Below are positions 7,601 through 16,287 of a DNA stretch of 64,000 nucleotides, in pieces. The stretch spans positions 1 to 64,000 of the forward strand of contig CACWID010000026.1 of the NCBI GenBank assembly GCA_902760865.1, written 5' to 3'. The position numbers were made by a program, and so were the translations under genes. The notes under the pieces were generated by a model. It worked only from the letters and a program-made list of their open reading frames with translations, searched no databases and was not told where the DNA came from. The stretch comes from an uncultured Bacteroidales bacterium. Its GTDB lineage: Bacteria; Bacteroidota; Bacteroidia; Bacteroidales; Muribaculaceae. Numbering within the stretch: position 1 is the stretch's first letter; each line of letters begins with the position of its first letter.

Positions 7601-10316
7601 GTTTGATAAGGCCATCGCCAGCATTAAGGGTAATGACTGGACCTTCAGCAACTGGACGCCTCATTACACCTCAGTTCAGACCCACACGAACGGCCTGGGC
7701 TCCAACAATAGCACTTGGGCAAGCTGGACGGGCCAGAACGTCACAATACCCGATGAGGCTTATCCCGAGTTGCCGATCCTTTACATCTACGACCAAGTAT
7801 TCTTCGGCTACGGATATGGCCGGAGCCGTATGGTGTATAAGAATCGAGCACTGGGGGCCGCCCCAACAAGCGCTATGCCTGTCGAGGAGGAGATGATGGC
7901 AACCGAAGAAGCCGTTGACGTAACATATGGCATGGAAAGAAGTGAAGACGGTATCGTGAGATTAGCATCGAAGAAGAAGCTTGATACTAAAGAGTCCATC
8001 GCTGTTCCATCTCAGCAGGCCGAAGTCAACGAGAAGAACCTGGACAAGGTCGTTCTGCGCGAGAGCGACGTGAAGACTGCCCTGTGGCAGCCGATGCTCA
8101 CCAGCGACGACAAGGGCAACATCAGCGTGGAGTTTGAGGCACCCAACTTCAACACCACCTGGATCACCCAGGCCGTGGCGTGGGACAAGAAGATGACAGG
8201 CTCAACCTGGATGGCAGAGGTATTGACGCAGAAGCCCCTGATGGTCCGCAGCAACATGCCGCGCTTCCTGCGCCAGGGCGACAAGGCCACGCTGGCAGCC
8301 ACCGTGCAGAACGCTACCGACGAGGCTGCCGGCTGTGACGCCGTCATCGAGCTGTTCGACCCGCGCTCCGGCGACATCTACGCCACCCGCAAGTTCAACC
8401 TTCAGTTGAATGGCAACGGCAGCGAGGCCGTGACCATCGACTGGCAGGTGCCCGACACCATCGCCATGGTGGGCTTCCGCATCAAGGCCGCCAACAGCAC
8501 CTTCGGCGACGGCGAGCAGGTGATGGTGCCCGTGCTGACGACCATCTCTCCCGTCATCGAGACCGAGCCGTTCTACGTCGAGGCCGGACAGGGACACTTT
8601 GAGCAGCCGCTGCCCAAGTTCCCCAAGGACGCCCGCGTGACCCTGGAATACTGCGACAACCCCGTGTGGTACTGCGTGCTGGCCCTGCCCACCATCTTCA
8701 GTGACGAGTACAACGTCGCCACCCATGCCGCCCACAGCCTGTTTGCCCTGCAAGTGGCACAAGGCGTCGCCAAGGAGCAGCCCCAGATCAAGGAGGCCGT
8801 CACCTACTGGAAGCAGCACAACGAGGACAGCACCCTCGTGTCGATGCTCCAGAAGAACCAGGACCTGAAGATCGGCACCCTGCTGGCATCGCCGTGGATG
8901 CGTGAGGCTGACCGACAGACGCTTAGAATGTCGAAGTTAAACGAACTCTTTGACGAGGCCATCGTCAAGAAGGAGTACGAGAATATCATCACCGCCCTGC
9001 AGTCGCTGCAGATGGGTGACGGCGGCTTCACCTGGTTCCGCTACCCGGACTGCAAGTCCAACGTGTGGACCACAGGCACCGTGCTGGAACTCATCGGCGA
9101 AATCAAGCACCTGGGCTACCTGCCCGAGGACAAGCGCCTGACCTCGATGCTCAATCGCGCCCTGGCCTACTTTGACAGCGAGAATGTGCGCATGTTCAAC
9201 GAGGCCAAGAAGTACAACAAGGAGCCTTACGGCCAGTTCACTGAATATGCCTACACGCGCAGCCTCTATCCCGAGGTGAAGCATCAGTCCAGCGCCAGCG
9301 CCGACCTGCTCAAGAAGACCGTCAAGTACATGGACAAGAACTGGAGCAAGGGACTCACCCTCAAGCAGAAGGGCTACTACGCCATGACGCTCAACCGCAA
9401 CGGCTACCAGAAGACAGCCCGCAGCATCGTCGAGAGCATCCGCCAGTTTGCCATCGTGAAGCCCAGCCTGGGCATGTACTGGGACAATCTGCAGACCGGT
9501 TACGGCTGGTGGGAATTTGACAAGGTCGCCTATACCAGCACCATCCTGCAGGCCATGAACGAGGTGGATCCCCGCCAGCAGGAGATTGACCAGATACGCA
9601 AGTGGATGCTGCTGATGAAGCAGAGCAACGACTGGGGAAGCTACAGCCTCGCCTCCGATGCCGTCTATAGCATCCTGAGCACAGGCAGCAAGTGGCTCGA
9701 GCGCGCTACCCTGCCCACCATCACCGTTGCCGGCGAGCCCGTCAACCTCGACAAGATGGCCGAGTGGCTGGGCTACTTCCGCACCACCCTGCCCGCCACC
9801 ACTGCCGGCAGCATCGTGATCGACCGCACTGCCAGCGGTCCTGCCTGGGGCGCCGTTTACAGCCAGTTCAAGGCCCCGATGACCGAAATCAAGGAGAAGG
9901 CCATCGAGGAGGTTTCCATCAGCAAGGAGTACTATGTGTATGCCCAGGACGGCAGCCTGCACAAGGCTGACGCCTTCAAGGTGGGTGACAAGGTCAAGGT
10001 GCGCGTCATCATCAAGACCAACAAGGACATGGACTTCGTGACCATGACCGACGAGCGTGCCGCCTGCTTCGAGCCCGTTGACCAGCTCTCGGGCTACCGC
10101 AGCGAGGACCGCACGTGGTTCTACCAGGAGACCAAGGACACCCAGACCAACGTGTTCATCAACAGCCTGAACAAGGGCACGCACATCATCGGCTACGACG
10201 TGTGGGTGACCAACCCCGGCGAGTTCACCTCGGGCATTGCCACCATCCAGTGCCAGTATGCCCCGCAGCTGAGTGCCCACAGCGCCGGCAAGATGATCAC
10301 CGCGACGGCCAAATGA
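4680..10316 (+). CDS. Alpha-2-macroglobulin family secreted protein without thioester
   Basis: An 1878-residue secreted protein with an N-terminal signal peptide (to about residue 27) and no lipobox. A helical N-terminal part is followed by a carboxypeptidase-regulatory-like beta segment near residues 415-450 and an MG2-type macroglobulin domain near 495-590 (VYTDLGVYRPGETIHWAAIVYNV). The central A2M domain is near 1120-1230 (TALWQPMLTSDDKGNISVEFEAPNFNTTWITQAVAWDKKMTG), then an alpha-helical barrel with GDGGFTWF. Bacterial A2Ms trap proteases, usually through a CxEQ thioester. I find no CxEQ here; the expected place reads SDEYNVATHAAHSLFALQ. It therefore belongs to the thioester-less Bacteroidetes type. 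Single-gene unit with its own promoter and terminator. The start could also be the ATG at 4686. Confidence 0.92.
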   Translation: MAMKQTIIHILSIVLLIMAFPLDSSGNNREIDFNFPQDVSNEAMADLDKALKSGDGQLTVDALVRYSLAQSGISQDNMADIITRVESVINKEKQPHIKALLYHLEAMIYQGYRDRFARWNYRENPVEEVPADISEWDRKQFDEKITELIEKSLAKPESLKAVAVTTLPGIIKCNKLGATYIPTLHEFLLMKGREMLMDVNADQEELQERIKADWLTTTEGNVPAHLYAKKELDGYSPIETYQQYQDNEHCALLLDHTSWENEKIHYKTLQEYVERFPNSIYVAEVKNTITRLESKSVSLSYPEVRSSHDSITVTARVKNANTFNIEVYRIPDYMLKEYRLNGSKLQLVSRHPVKVQGTVPFDAGPIYTTLPPLPYGAYIIWADIDGEKASISDFYNHDILHVTDIATFTVNRNDHKDRVAAVDIITGKPMPGVTIMTEKGKTLGTTGSDGTLAIPLQVNAQDKYDYHSSEELKAVKDKDRYGLTIYSSAIGNRNSSSDNTAMVYTDLGVYRPGETIHWAAIVYNVTEKERKVLAGKEIEAVFMDNNREPIDTVTTTTDEYGRAEGTFLVPKDRMNGQFYIQLEEKGTEYDNLAWHSVNVSEYKTPTFEVTFPDARYNYVAGQPVKVTGKAMTYSGVPVQNTEVRLSLIQKQWSWLWHMRNRSGEHLQDTTVMTDAQGNFMIEYPADMFNENIGYKPGKRCWARYNYEVVATVTTDAGETHEESTSFIVGTRRGLELGSVNDNIYLNDKPIKLPLKYNTTDEEHPDTWCTWTVTPLDGTEPVKTGNLNTADPTIDLTDLSSGEYRLRVHILDAEEGEQDVDVIRRITLYRKDDKTAPVKDNPLWLTPLQQSVDKNNVGHITIGVSTPKAYIYYVASTIDKVIAQGWLTYDKGMHDFTVQLPKEAGKNVTVQFITHYGIMLWDETVTLQNPYKAEAIKITATSFRDKLVPGNMEHWTFSLTDQNGKPHQGAMLLDMFDKAIASIKGNDWTFSNWTPHYTSVQTHTNGLGSNNSTWASWTGQNVTIPDEAYPELPILYIYDQVFFGYGYGRSRMVYKNRALGAAPTSAMPVEEEMMATEEAVDVTYGMERSEDGIVRLASKKKLDTKESIAVPSQQAEVNEKNLDKVVLRESDVKTALWQPMLTSDDKGNISVEFEAPNFNTTWITQAVAWDKKMTGSTWMAEVLTQKPLMVRSNMPRFLRQGDKATLAATVQNATDEAAGCDAVIELFDPRSGDIYATRKFNLQLNGNGSEAVTIDWQVPDTIAMVGFRIKAANSTFGDGEQVMVPVLTTISPVIETEPFYVEAGQGHFEQPLPKFPKDARVTLEYCDNPVWYCVLALPTIFSDEYNVATHAAHSLFALQVAQGVAKEQPQIKEAVTYWKQHNEDSTLVSMLQKNQDLKIGTLLASPWMREADRQTLRMSKLNELFDEAIVKKEYENIITALQSLQMGDGGFTWFRYPDCKSNVWTTGTVLELIGEIKHLGYLPEDKRLTSMLNRALAYFDSENVRMFNEAKKYNKEPYGQFTEYAYTRSLYPEVKHQSSASADLLKKTVKYMDKNWSKGLTLKQKGYYAMTLNRNGYQKTARSIVESIRQFAIVKPSLGMYWDNLQTGYGWWEFDKVAYTSTILQAMNEVDPRQQEIDQIRKWMLLMKQSNDWGSYSLASDAVYSILSTGSKWLERATLPTITVAGEPVNLDKMAEWLGYFRTTLPATTAGSIVIDRTASGPAWGAVYSQFKAPMTEIKEKAIEEVSISKEYYVYAQDGSLHKADAFKVGDKVKVRVIIKTNKDMDFVTMTDERAACFEPVDQLSGYRSEDRTWFYQETKDTQTNVFINSLNKGTHIIGYDVWVTNPGEFTSGIATIQCQYAPQLSAHSAGKMITATAK

Positions 10317-10376
10317 CCCCAACCGGGGCCGAAAAAGCGCCCGTAATGCCCATCGGCGGCAGTCCGATTTCTAATA

Positions 10377-10412
10377 CAATCCCCTCAAATGCCATGAGGG
10401 GATTGTAATTTC
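10377..10412 (+). terminator. Intrinsic terminator of the A2M-like gene
   Basis: A perfect 11-bp stem, CAATCCCCTCA / TGAGGGGATTG, with a 7-nt loop, followed by TAATTTCTTC. The T-tract is interrupted but the stem is strong. Confidence 0.75.
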
Positions 10413-10562
10413 TTCAGAAACTGGATTTGTACTTTTATTCGGCTATCATTCAACGGGTTATTTTTTCAGCAGGTCATTTTTTGACAAATTTGCGGTCAAA
10501 AAAACAACAAAATTTTCAAACAATTTTATCGTTTTTCATAATACATTTTATGGGAGTGGCTG

Positions 10563-10570
10563 TAATTTTG
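10563..10570 (+). promoter_or_regulatory. -7 box TAATTTTG in the gene-free stretch before pfkA
   Basis: Perfect TAnnTTTG with no annotated gene downstream before an intrinsic terminator at 10751. A second identical box lies at 10637-10644. Confidence 0.4.
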
Positions 10571-10576
10571 CGATGC

Positions 10577-10787
10577 AAATGGTATTAATCCTAATTTGTC
10601 AATATATTTTTGATGAAAGAAAGAAAAGTACCTTGTTAATTTTGAAAATAAATCTTTTGATGGTAGTTAATGTTGATTAAATGATTATTTAACTTAACCT
10701 TGAAATCTATATCCCATAAAACAAGAAACGCAAGCAATAATAAACATGAGAAAGGTGGCTTCTGCGAGAGCAGGAGCCACCTTTTTA
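10577..10787 (+). ncRNA. Candidate short transcript upstream of pfkA
   Basis: In the 547-bp stretch 10317-10863, a -7 box (10563) and a strong terminator (10751) bracket about 210 AT-rich bases. The only reading frame is a 33-codon one at 10579 that would be nearly leaderless (MVLILICQYIFDERKK...). The terminator is not the end of any recognised gene, so an sRNA or a pfkA-region leader is possible. I recognise no RNA family. Confidence 0.3.
10751..10787 (+). terminator. Strong intrinsic terminator with no gene directly upstream
   Basis: AAAGGTGGCT pairs with AGCCACCTTT around a TCTGCGAGAGCAGG loop that can fold further, followed by T5. It sits 16 bp before the pfkA -33 element. Confidence 0.75.
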
Positions 10788-10802
10788 TCTGTTGCAAACA
10801 GA

Positions 10803-10831
10803 TTGACATATAAAAAATTGTATTATCTTTG
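10803..10831 (+). promoter_or_regulatory. pfkA promoter
   Basis: TTG (10803-10805), 18-bp spacer, TATCTTTG (10824-10831). This implies a start about 26 nt before the pfkA ATG. Confidence 0.65.
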
Positions 10832-10863
10832 CGGTGAGATTAAAAACCAAATGAAGAAGTATT

Positions 10864-11844
10864 ATGGCAAAAATCAAGACTATCGGTTTATTGACCTCAG
10901 GTGGCGATGCCCCCGGCATGAACGCCGCTATCCGTGCGGTGACCCGCTCAGCAATTTTCAACGGTTTTAAGGTAAAAGGCATCTACCGCGGCTACAAGGG
11001 CCTGGTCGATGACGAGATCGTGGATTTCCAGACCCAGAACGTCTCCAACATCATCCATCACGGCGGCACCATCCTCAAGACTGCCCGCTGCAAGGAGTTC
11101 AAGACCATAGAGGGACGCCAGCAGGCCTATGAGAACATCAAGAAACACGGCATTGATGCACTGGTGGTCATCGGCGGCGACGGCTCCCTGAGCGGCGCCA
11201 GGCAGTTCGCCAGCGAGTTTGACTTCCCCATCGTGGGACTGCCGGGCACCATCGACAATGACCTGGCGGGAACAGACCACACCATCGGCTATGACACAGC
11301 CCTCAACACCATCATGTGGTGCGTGGACCGCATCCGCGACACGGCCAGCAGCCATGCCCGCCTGTTCTTCATCGAGGTGATGGGACGCGAGTCAGGCTTC
11401 CTGGCACTGAACGGTGCCATCGCCACCGGAGCCGAGGCGGCCATCATTCCCGAAATCGCCCCCAAAGTGGACCAAATCAAGGAACTGGTCAAGAGCGGAT
11501 TCCGCAAGACAAAGAACTCTGCTATCGTGCTTGTTGCCGAGAGTCCCCTCACTGGAGGCGCCATGGCTCTCGCCGATAGGGTCCGCAAGGAGTACCCGCA
11601 GTATGACGTGCGCGTGACCATCCTCGGCCACCTGCAGCGCGGCGGCTCACCCACAGCCCAGGACCGCATCCTGGCTTCGCGCATGGGTGCCGCTGCCATC
11701 GACGCCCTGCTCGAGGGTCAGCGCAACATCATGATCGGCGATGATGACGAGAAGATCGTGTATGTTCCTTTCTCCAAGGCCATCCACGACGACAAGCCCA
11801 TCGACGGCTCCCTGGTCGAACTACTGCGCCGCCTGTCCCTCTGA
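10864..11844 (+). CDS. pfkA: ATP-dependent 6-phosphofructokinase
   Basis: A 326-residue PfkA, the normal length for bacterial ATP-PFK. It phosphorylates fructose 6-phosphate to fructose 1,6-bisphosphate in glycolysis, in the cytosol. Visible signatures: the ATP-binding [13 protein letters not shown] at residue 8 onward, [10 protein letters not shown] (phosphate loop), the catalytic [29 protein letters not shown] and [15 protein letters not shown]. It is transcribed alone from its own promoter. The palindromic element at 11927-12088 follows its 3' end. Confidence 0.97.
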   Translation: MAKIKTIGLLTSGGDAPGMNAAIRAVTRSAIFNGFKVKGIYRGYKGLVDDEIVDFQTQNVSNIIHHGGTILKTARCKEFKTIEGRQQAYENIKKHGIDALVVIGGDGSLSGARQFASEFDFPIVGLPGTIDNDLAGTDHTIGYDTALNTIMWCVDRIRDTASSHARLFFIEVMGRESGFLALNGAIATGAEAAIIPEIAPKVDQIKELVKSGFRKTKNSAIVLVAESPLTGGAMALADRVRKEYPQYDVRVTILGHLQRGGSPTAQDRILASRMGAAAIDALLEGQRNIMIGDDDEKIVYVPFSKAIHDDKPIDGSLVELLRRLSL

Positions 11845-11926
11845 CAAGTGCCACGACCCACGCAGAACGCGCTGACACTCAACGCGTAACTATCCCGCAG
11901 TTAAACTGAAAGAATAAAGAAGAGGG

Positions 11927-12088
11927 TGTGTCATAATTGTGACTCGGTAATATAACGTGCTTACGCACGGAAATTAAACAAATTAATTATAAAATTTTAT
12001 TAATATAAATGAAATTTTAATTTAAAAATTTGTTTAATTTCCCGCCCGCAGGGCGGTTATAGTTTTAGCAGTTGAATTATGACACATC
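11927..12088. repeat. Palindromic intergenic element, copy A (reversed orientation)
   Basis: Terminal inverted arms GTGTGTCATAATT / AATTATGACACA enclose two short GC hairpins (CGTGC-GCACG on the left, CGCCC-GGGCG on the right) and an AT-rich core with AAATTAAACAAATT and AATTTGTTTAATTT. It lies between the convergent pfkA and C10 protease genes. The left/right hairpin order is opposite to copies B, C, E and F. Confidence 0.85.
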
Positions 12089-12123
12089 CTATTTTACTTC
12101 TGCAACATTCAAACGCCATCAGT

Positions 12124-12194
12124 AGCATCAACGCCCCCCGGCCCCCACTAATCTTAGAGGGGGAGTTGATGACGGGCTGATTGACAATCAGTAA
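12124..12194. repeat. Dispersed intergenic repeat, copy 1
   Basis: The segment AGCATCAACGCC...CTAATCTTAGAGGGGG...GCTGATTGACAATCA.TAATTT recurs at 43581-43652. Both copies are beside the 3' end of a minus-strand dockerin-protein gene and beside a palindromic element. With copy A it fills the 370-bp gap 11845-12214. Confidence 0.75.
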
Positions 12195-12214
12195 TTTAGT
12201 TAAATTTACATTAT

Positions 12215-14269
12215 TCACTTGATGATCAGGTCGATGACGGCATTGACGTCGGCAATATTGACCTCACCGTCCCCATTCACGTCATAGAGGGCGATATCCA
12301 CCATGCCCGTGTCGGCAAGGATGGCATCGACGAGGGCATTGACATCGGCGATGCTGACCTCGTTGTCGCCGTTCACGTCACCAGGCATCACCTCATCCTC
12401 CAGACATACCATCTGCTGGAAACGGGTCCAAGGCTCTAAACAGATGTAATTGTCCATAGCAATCTCCCTGACAACCAGCTTGGTATCCCTGAAGTGCGAA
12501 GCCTCGAAGGCATCATCGGCCTCGACATAGGCCGGCTCCTCGGGCAGTGCTATCAGACGCTCCAACGAGAAACACCACCTGAACACCCAGTGGCCTATCA
12601 GCTCCAGACTCTCGCCAAGCGTCACCTTGCTGAGGTCCAGGCAACCGCTGAAGGCCTCGTCACCGATGGCAACCACGCCGTCCTTGAGGGTCACCTCGCC
12701 CAGCGCCACGCAGCCCTTGAAACAGGCGACACCCAGGGTGTCCACGCTGCCGGGCACCGTCAAGCGCTTGAGTCCGGAGCAGTTCTCAAAGGCATAATAG
12801 CCGATGCGCTTGACACCGTTCTGCAGGGTGAGCGACGTAATGCCGCGGCATCCCGAGAAGGCACAGTAACCAATCTGCTCGACACTGGCGGGAATCACCA
12901 TGCTGGTCAGGCCGGTGCAGCCCATAAAGGCATAGTTGCCGATGCGCTTGATGGTCGGAGGCAGGGTCACCGCCGTGAGTTCCTTGCAGTTCCTGAAGGC
13001 GTTGTTGCCGATGACGGTGACGCGGTGTGCCACGCCATCGACCATCACCTGGGCGGGAACAGTGATGCGGCCGCTATAGGAACCGAAAGTCTTTGAGGTA
13101 TAGGTCAATGTGGCCTCATCGCCGTTGATGCGGTAACGCAGGCCGTCCACATCAACTTCCTGGGGCATCAGGTATTCGTCAGGGTACTGGTGGTAGAGCA
13201 TCTTCTGCCCTGAGGAGAACGACATGCCCGCCACATCAAAGGCGTCAAGGGCGAAGTAGCCGTTCCAGTCGCCGTCCCAGCCCCAGTTGATGTGAAAACT
13301 CTGGCCATCAAAGCCGTCCACGACAAAGGCATGCCCGCCCCCTTCACCGTAGCCGGTGTACAGAATCGGGTAGCCCAAGGTCAGGTCGTCAATCATCAAG
13401 TTTCGCCACGACATGGCATCATATTCCTCGCGATGCAGCAGCCAGCTGCTCAAGGAGTAACCGAACACCTGCAGACCTACCATCTGGTTCCACCCGAAAG
13501 ATCCGCTGGCACTGGGGCCATAGTCCATAAACGAGGCCTGGCCGCAATAACGCATCAGCATGGCCACAGCTTCGGCCTGGGCCGGCGTGTAGGTCCGCTG
13601 ATAGCTGTCCAGCATATTGTCCCAGTCCACATGGCCTCCGGGCAAGGCCGGGACATTGATGCCATAGGAGTTCGACGTGTAGGCAGGCAGGTCAGGCAGT
13701 TCATCGGGGTATTTCCAGTAATACATCATCTGGGCCATCGCGGTCGCGATACAGCCGGTCAGGCACGTCGCCCCGTGATAGGTGGGGCACTGGTTAAAAT
13801 AGGGCTCACTCTGCGACCAGTTGCACGACAGCAGGGGCGGGACTATAGTGTGAGATGGCGCCATGGCACGCTGGGGACGCACCTCGTCGTGGGCCATCAG
13901 CCAGCCGATCTGTTCCTTGTATTGGTCAAGCAGCCACTGCACGTTGCAGGGCACGGCATTCATGTCCAGCGGGCCTTCGCCATAGGCCAGGACGGCCTCG
14001 GCGCGGTCATCACCGGCCACGATGACAAAGGCGGCATCATCAGCGTTGAAGATGTAATACACAGGCTTGTCCTCGCCGGCGGCACCAGCCTCGGCATGCA
14101 GCAGACGCAGGGACGCTGACCCTGGCGCCATCCTCATGCCCGCGGGACGGGCGTTCAGGAATTGTGATGCCGTACGCGTCGCGGCATCCACATCGACCGG
14201 AGAGGCGGCTGCCGGCCTGCAAGCCAGCGCCATCAGCAGCGCCATCAAGAGTATCGTATTGGTTTTCAT
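12215..14269 (-). CDS. Secreted C10 (streptopain-like) cysteine protease with leucine-rich repeats and dockerin
   Basis: A 684-residue protein starting at the ATG at 14269; an upstream in-frame start at 14308 would spoil the signal peptide. Order: signal peptide (1-23), propeptide region, C10 peptidase at about 140-365 with the catalytic Cys in CLTGCIATAMAQ (Cys173) and His in GGHAFVVDG (His313), then a linker. Six or seven BspA-type LRR_5 repeats follow (about 418-575, pattern IGxxAFxxCxxLxxxTLP), then a C-terminal dockerin-like pair (GDVNGDNEVSIADVNALVDAIL and DVNGDGEVNIADVNAVIDLI). C10 enzymes degrade host or dietary proteins outside the cell. The dockerin implies docking to a scaffold, though no cohesin gene is seen here. 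Confidence 0.93.
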   Translation of the reverse strand: MKTNTILLMALLMALACRPAAASPVDVDAATRTASQFLNARPAGMRMAPGSASLRLLHAEAGAAGEDKPVYYIFNADDAAFVIVAGDDRAEAVLAYGEGPLDMNAVPCNVQWLLDQYKEQIGWLMAHDEVRPQRAMAPSHTIVPPLLSCNWSQSEPYFNQCPTYHGATCLTGCIATAMAQMMYYWKYPDELPDLPAYTSNSYGINVPALPGGHVDWDNMLDSYQRTYTPAQAEAVAMLMRYCGQASFMDYGPSASGSFGWNQMVGLQVFGYSLSSWLLHREEYDAMSWRNLMIDDLTLGYPILYTGYGEGGGHAFVVDGFDGQSFHINWGWDGDWNGYFALDAFDVAGMSFSSGQKMLYHQYPDEYLMPQEVDVDGLRYRINGDEATLTYTSKTFGSYSGRITVPAQVMVDGVAHRVTVIGNNAFRNCKELTAVTLPPTIKRIGNYAFMGCTGLTSMVIPASVEQIGYCAFSGCRGITSLTLQNGVKRIGYYAFENCSGLKRLTVPGSVDTLGVACFKGCVALGEVTLKDGVVAIGDEAFSGCLDLSKVTLGESLELIGHWVFRWCFSLERLIALPEEPAYVEADDAFEASHFRDTKLVVREIAMDNYICLEPWTRFQQMVCLEDEVMPGDVNGDNEVSIADVNALVDAILADTGMVDIALYDVNGDGEVNIADVNAVIDLIIK

Positions 14270-14402
14270 AACGAATGTCAATTTGTAATCACTTGCAAAA
14301 ATACTCAAAATATTTAAAACAAGAAATACAAGAATTACAATTATACTGAATATAAATATCCTGTTTTCCTTATACTTCTTGCTTTAAAAACCATAGCACC
14401 AT

Positions 14403-14770
14403 AGCGTGAGACGGGGCGGTCACACCGGGAGACGCCCCACGCCGGGAGACGCAAAATTTTGCGTCTCTACAGTGCGCGGAAGCGTACATTTTGTGAGCCC
14501 TTGCGAGCAAAACTAAAATCTTAGCGCCTTTGCGGCTTAGCGTGGGGCCAAGGATGCGGATGCCCTCAGAAAATTCAGACTATTCAGTTGTTTTTAAAAT
14601 TTTAGCGCCTTAGCGGCTTGGCGTGGGGCCAAGGATGCGGATGCCTAATTAGTGAAATTTGAAATAATAAGAACGCGGATGCCTAATTAGTCTAATTCGC
14701 GTAATTCGTAGTTTATCAAAGGATGCGGATGCCCTCAGAAAATTCAGACTATTCAGTTGTTTTTAAAATT
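14403..14770 (+). repeat. Repeated intergenic cassette left of the TIR-SUMF1 gene
   Basis: A mosaic of dispersed motifs: the palindrome AGACGCAAAATTTTGCGTCT (14447-14466), GTACATTTTGTGAGCCCTTGCGAGC, CTTAGCGCC..GCGGCTTAGCGTG, GATGCGGATGCCTAATTAGT and TCAGACTATTCAGTTGTTTTTA. The same series in the same order and orientation recurs at 16288-16547, directly right of the gene. This explains most of the gene-free stretch 14270-14847; the part before 14403 is AT-rich with nothing recognised. Confidence 0.85.
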
Positions 14771-14808
14771 TTTGCTTTCGGGAGTTAGCATTACAAGCTA
14801 AAAATGTT

Positions 14809-14816
14809 TAACTTTG
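14809..14816 (+). promoter_or_regulatory. -7 box TAACTTTG of the TIR-SUMF1 gene
   Basis: Perfect TAnnTTTG, 32 bp before the ATG at 14848. No TTTG at the normal -33 spacing. Confidence 0.6.
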
Positions 14817-14847
14817 CACATCCTAACCAAACAAAACTGTTTCAGCC

Positions 14848-16161
14848 ATGAGTGATGTTTTCATCAGCTATAAATCCAACGACCCTGCCCTGGGCAACAA
14901 CGACGAAACCGTCGCCAACGAACTGTGCCAGCAACTCGAAGCCGCAGGCATCTCCTGCTGGATCGCACCTCGCAACATTCAGCCCGGTGTACGATATGGT
15001 CGTGCAATTATGGAGGCCATTAATGATTGCAAAGTGATGGTAGTCGTGTTCTCTAAATACGCCAATGTCTCAGAACATATTGCCAATGAAGTGGATGCTG
15101 TTTTCTCACGCAAAGTTGACATCATCCCCTTCAATATCGACGGCGAAAAGCCTGGAATCGAATTTGATTACTACCTACGTCGCATGCAATGGATTGACGC
15201 CCATGGCGACTACCGTAAGAAAATCCCCGAACTCATCGACGCCATCAACTGTAAATTGGGGAAAAAGAATGAACCGTCAACCATAGATTCTGTTGATGCG
15301 CCCGTAGCGGATCAATCATCGACAGATAAACAGTCAGAGAATAATAACTCCATCGAGACAATCACCGTAAAGAACATCTCTTTTAATATGGTAAAGGTCG
15401 AGGGTGGCACTTTCACAATGGGCGCAACGCCTGAACAAGAGCCGGATGCAGAATCCGACGAAAAGCCTACTCATCCGGTGTCTTTATCAACTTACTACAT
15501 CGGAGAGACGCAAGTGACCCAAGAACTATGGCAAGCATTAATGGGAAATAATCCAAGCAAATTTAAAGGAGACTTAAAACGCCCTGTTGAGAATGTATCC
15601 TGGGATGACTGTCAGAGGTTTATTGCCCACTTGAATAAATTAACAGGCAAAACATTCCGTTTGCCTACTGAAGCCGAATGGGAATTTGCTGCACGCGGAG
15701 GCAATCACAGCTTAGGTTTTAAGTATGCAGGGAGTAATGACATTAACGAGGTAGCTTGGTATAAGAATAACACTATCAATTCTGAATTCGGCCAAATGGA
15801 TGACAACAGCCTCGCTGATTTGGCGCAGAAATTAATAGAATCAAAAGGTCATATAAGGAGCACATTTCCGGTAGCGACAAAAAATAAAAATGAGCTCGGT
15901 CTTTTTGACATGAGTGGGAATGTCTCGGAATGGTGTCAAGACTATTACGGAAAATACAAAAAGTTAGCTCAGGAGAATCCTACAGGCCCAACGTCTGGTT
16001 ATTTTCACGTCTTTCGTGGCGGCAGTTATTGTGAGAAAGATTACTTATGCCGTGTCTCAATGCGTAATCCAGAGAGTGGAGTAGATCGACTTTTTAGTAA
16101 TATTTTTGGCAAAGATGCGAACCTGAATCTTTCTACAGTGGGTCTGCGACTAGCCCTATAG
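14848..16161 (+). CDS. TIR domain - SUMF1/FGE-sulfatase-like fusion protein
   Basis: A 437-residue cytosolic protein without signal peptide. Residues 1-140 are a TIR_2-type domain: VFISYKS at the start, SCWIAPRNIQPG, VVVFSKYANVSEHIANEVDAVF with Glu81 at the place of the catalytic Glu of NAD-cleaving TIRs. A polar linker follows (about 145-172), then an FGE-sulfatase/SUMF1 domain (about 173-437): MVKVEGGTFTMG, PVENVSWDDCQRF, FRLPTEAEWEFAARGG, LFDMSGNVSEWCQDYYG, FRGGSYC and VGLRLAL. The paired-Cys arrangement of true formylglycine-generating enzymes is not evident, so the domain may bind ligand rather than oxidise cysteine. Base composition is clearly more AT-rich than the neighbours, and repeated cassettes flank it, suggesting acquisition. 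A signalling or anti-phage role is inference. Confidence 0.88.
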   Translation: MSDVFISYKSNDPALGNNDETVANELCQQLEAAGISCWIAPRNIQPGVRYGRAIMEAINDCKVMVVVFSKYANVSEHIANEVDAVFSRKVDIIPFNIDGEKPGIEFDYYLRRMQWIDAHGDYRKKIPELIDAINCKLGKKNEPSTIDSVDAPVADQSSTDKQSENNNSIETITVKNISFNMVKVEGGTFTMGATPEQEPDAESDEKPTHPVSLSTYYIGETQVTQELWQALMGNNPSKFKGDLKRPVENVSWDDCQRFIAHLNKLTGKTFRLPTEAEWEFAARGGNHSLGFKYAGSNDINEVAWYKNNTINSEFGQMDDNSLADLAQKLIESKGHIRSTFPVATKNKNELGLFDMSGNVSEWCQDYYGKYKKLAQENPTGPTSGYFHVFRGGSYCEKDYLCRVSMRNPESGVDRLFSNIFGKDANLNLSTVGLRLAL

Positions 16162-16287
16162 GTTTACACATTGCACCGAGTACAATAATACATATCAACA
16201 TACATCCTACAATCAAACATACTTGACTGCCCCCACATTTTTTGTGGAGGTTGTTAATCATGTTGTACCAGTTGTCTGAAAAAGCTT

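Noticed and set aside
8937-10322. Long open frames on the strand opposite to real genes (for example 8937-10322, 28724-30301, 40753-41994 and 45243-46811)
   Set aside because: They are antisense to clearly recognised genes (A2M-like, ettA, ffh, large dockerin protein), lack family motifs and show the low-complexity composition produced by GC-biased third positions.
15400-16161. SUMF1/FGE domain as target of a diversity-generating retroelement
   Set aside because: No reverse transcriptase, template repeat or adenine-specific variable repeat is seen near the gene; the four-helix-bundle gene at 28087 is 12 kb away and of the suffix type, not a clear Avd.
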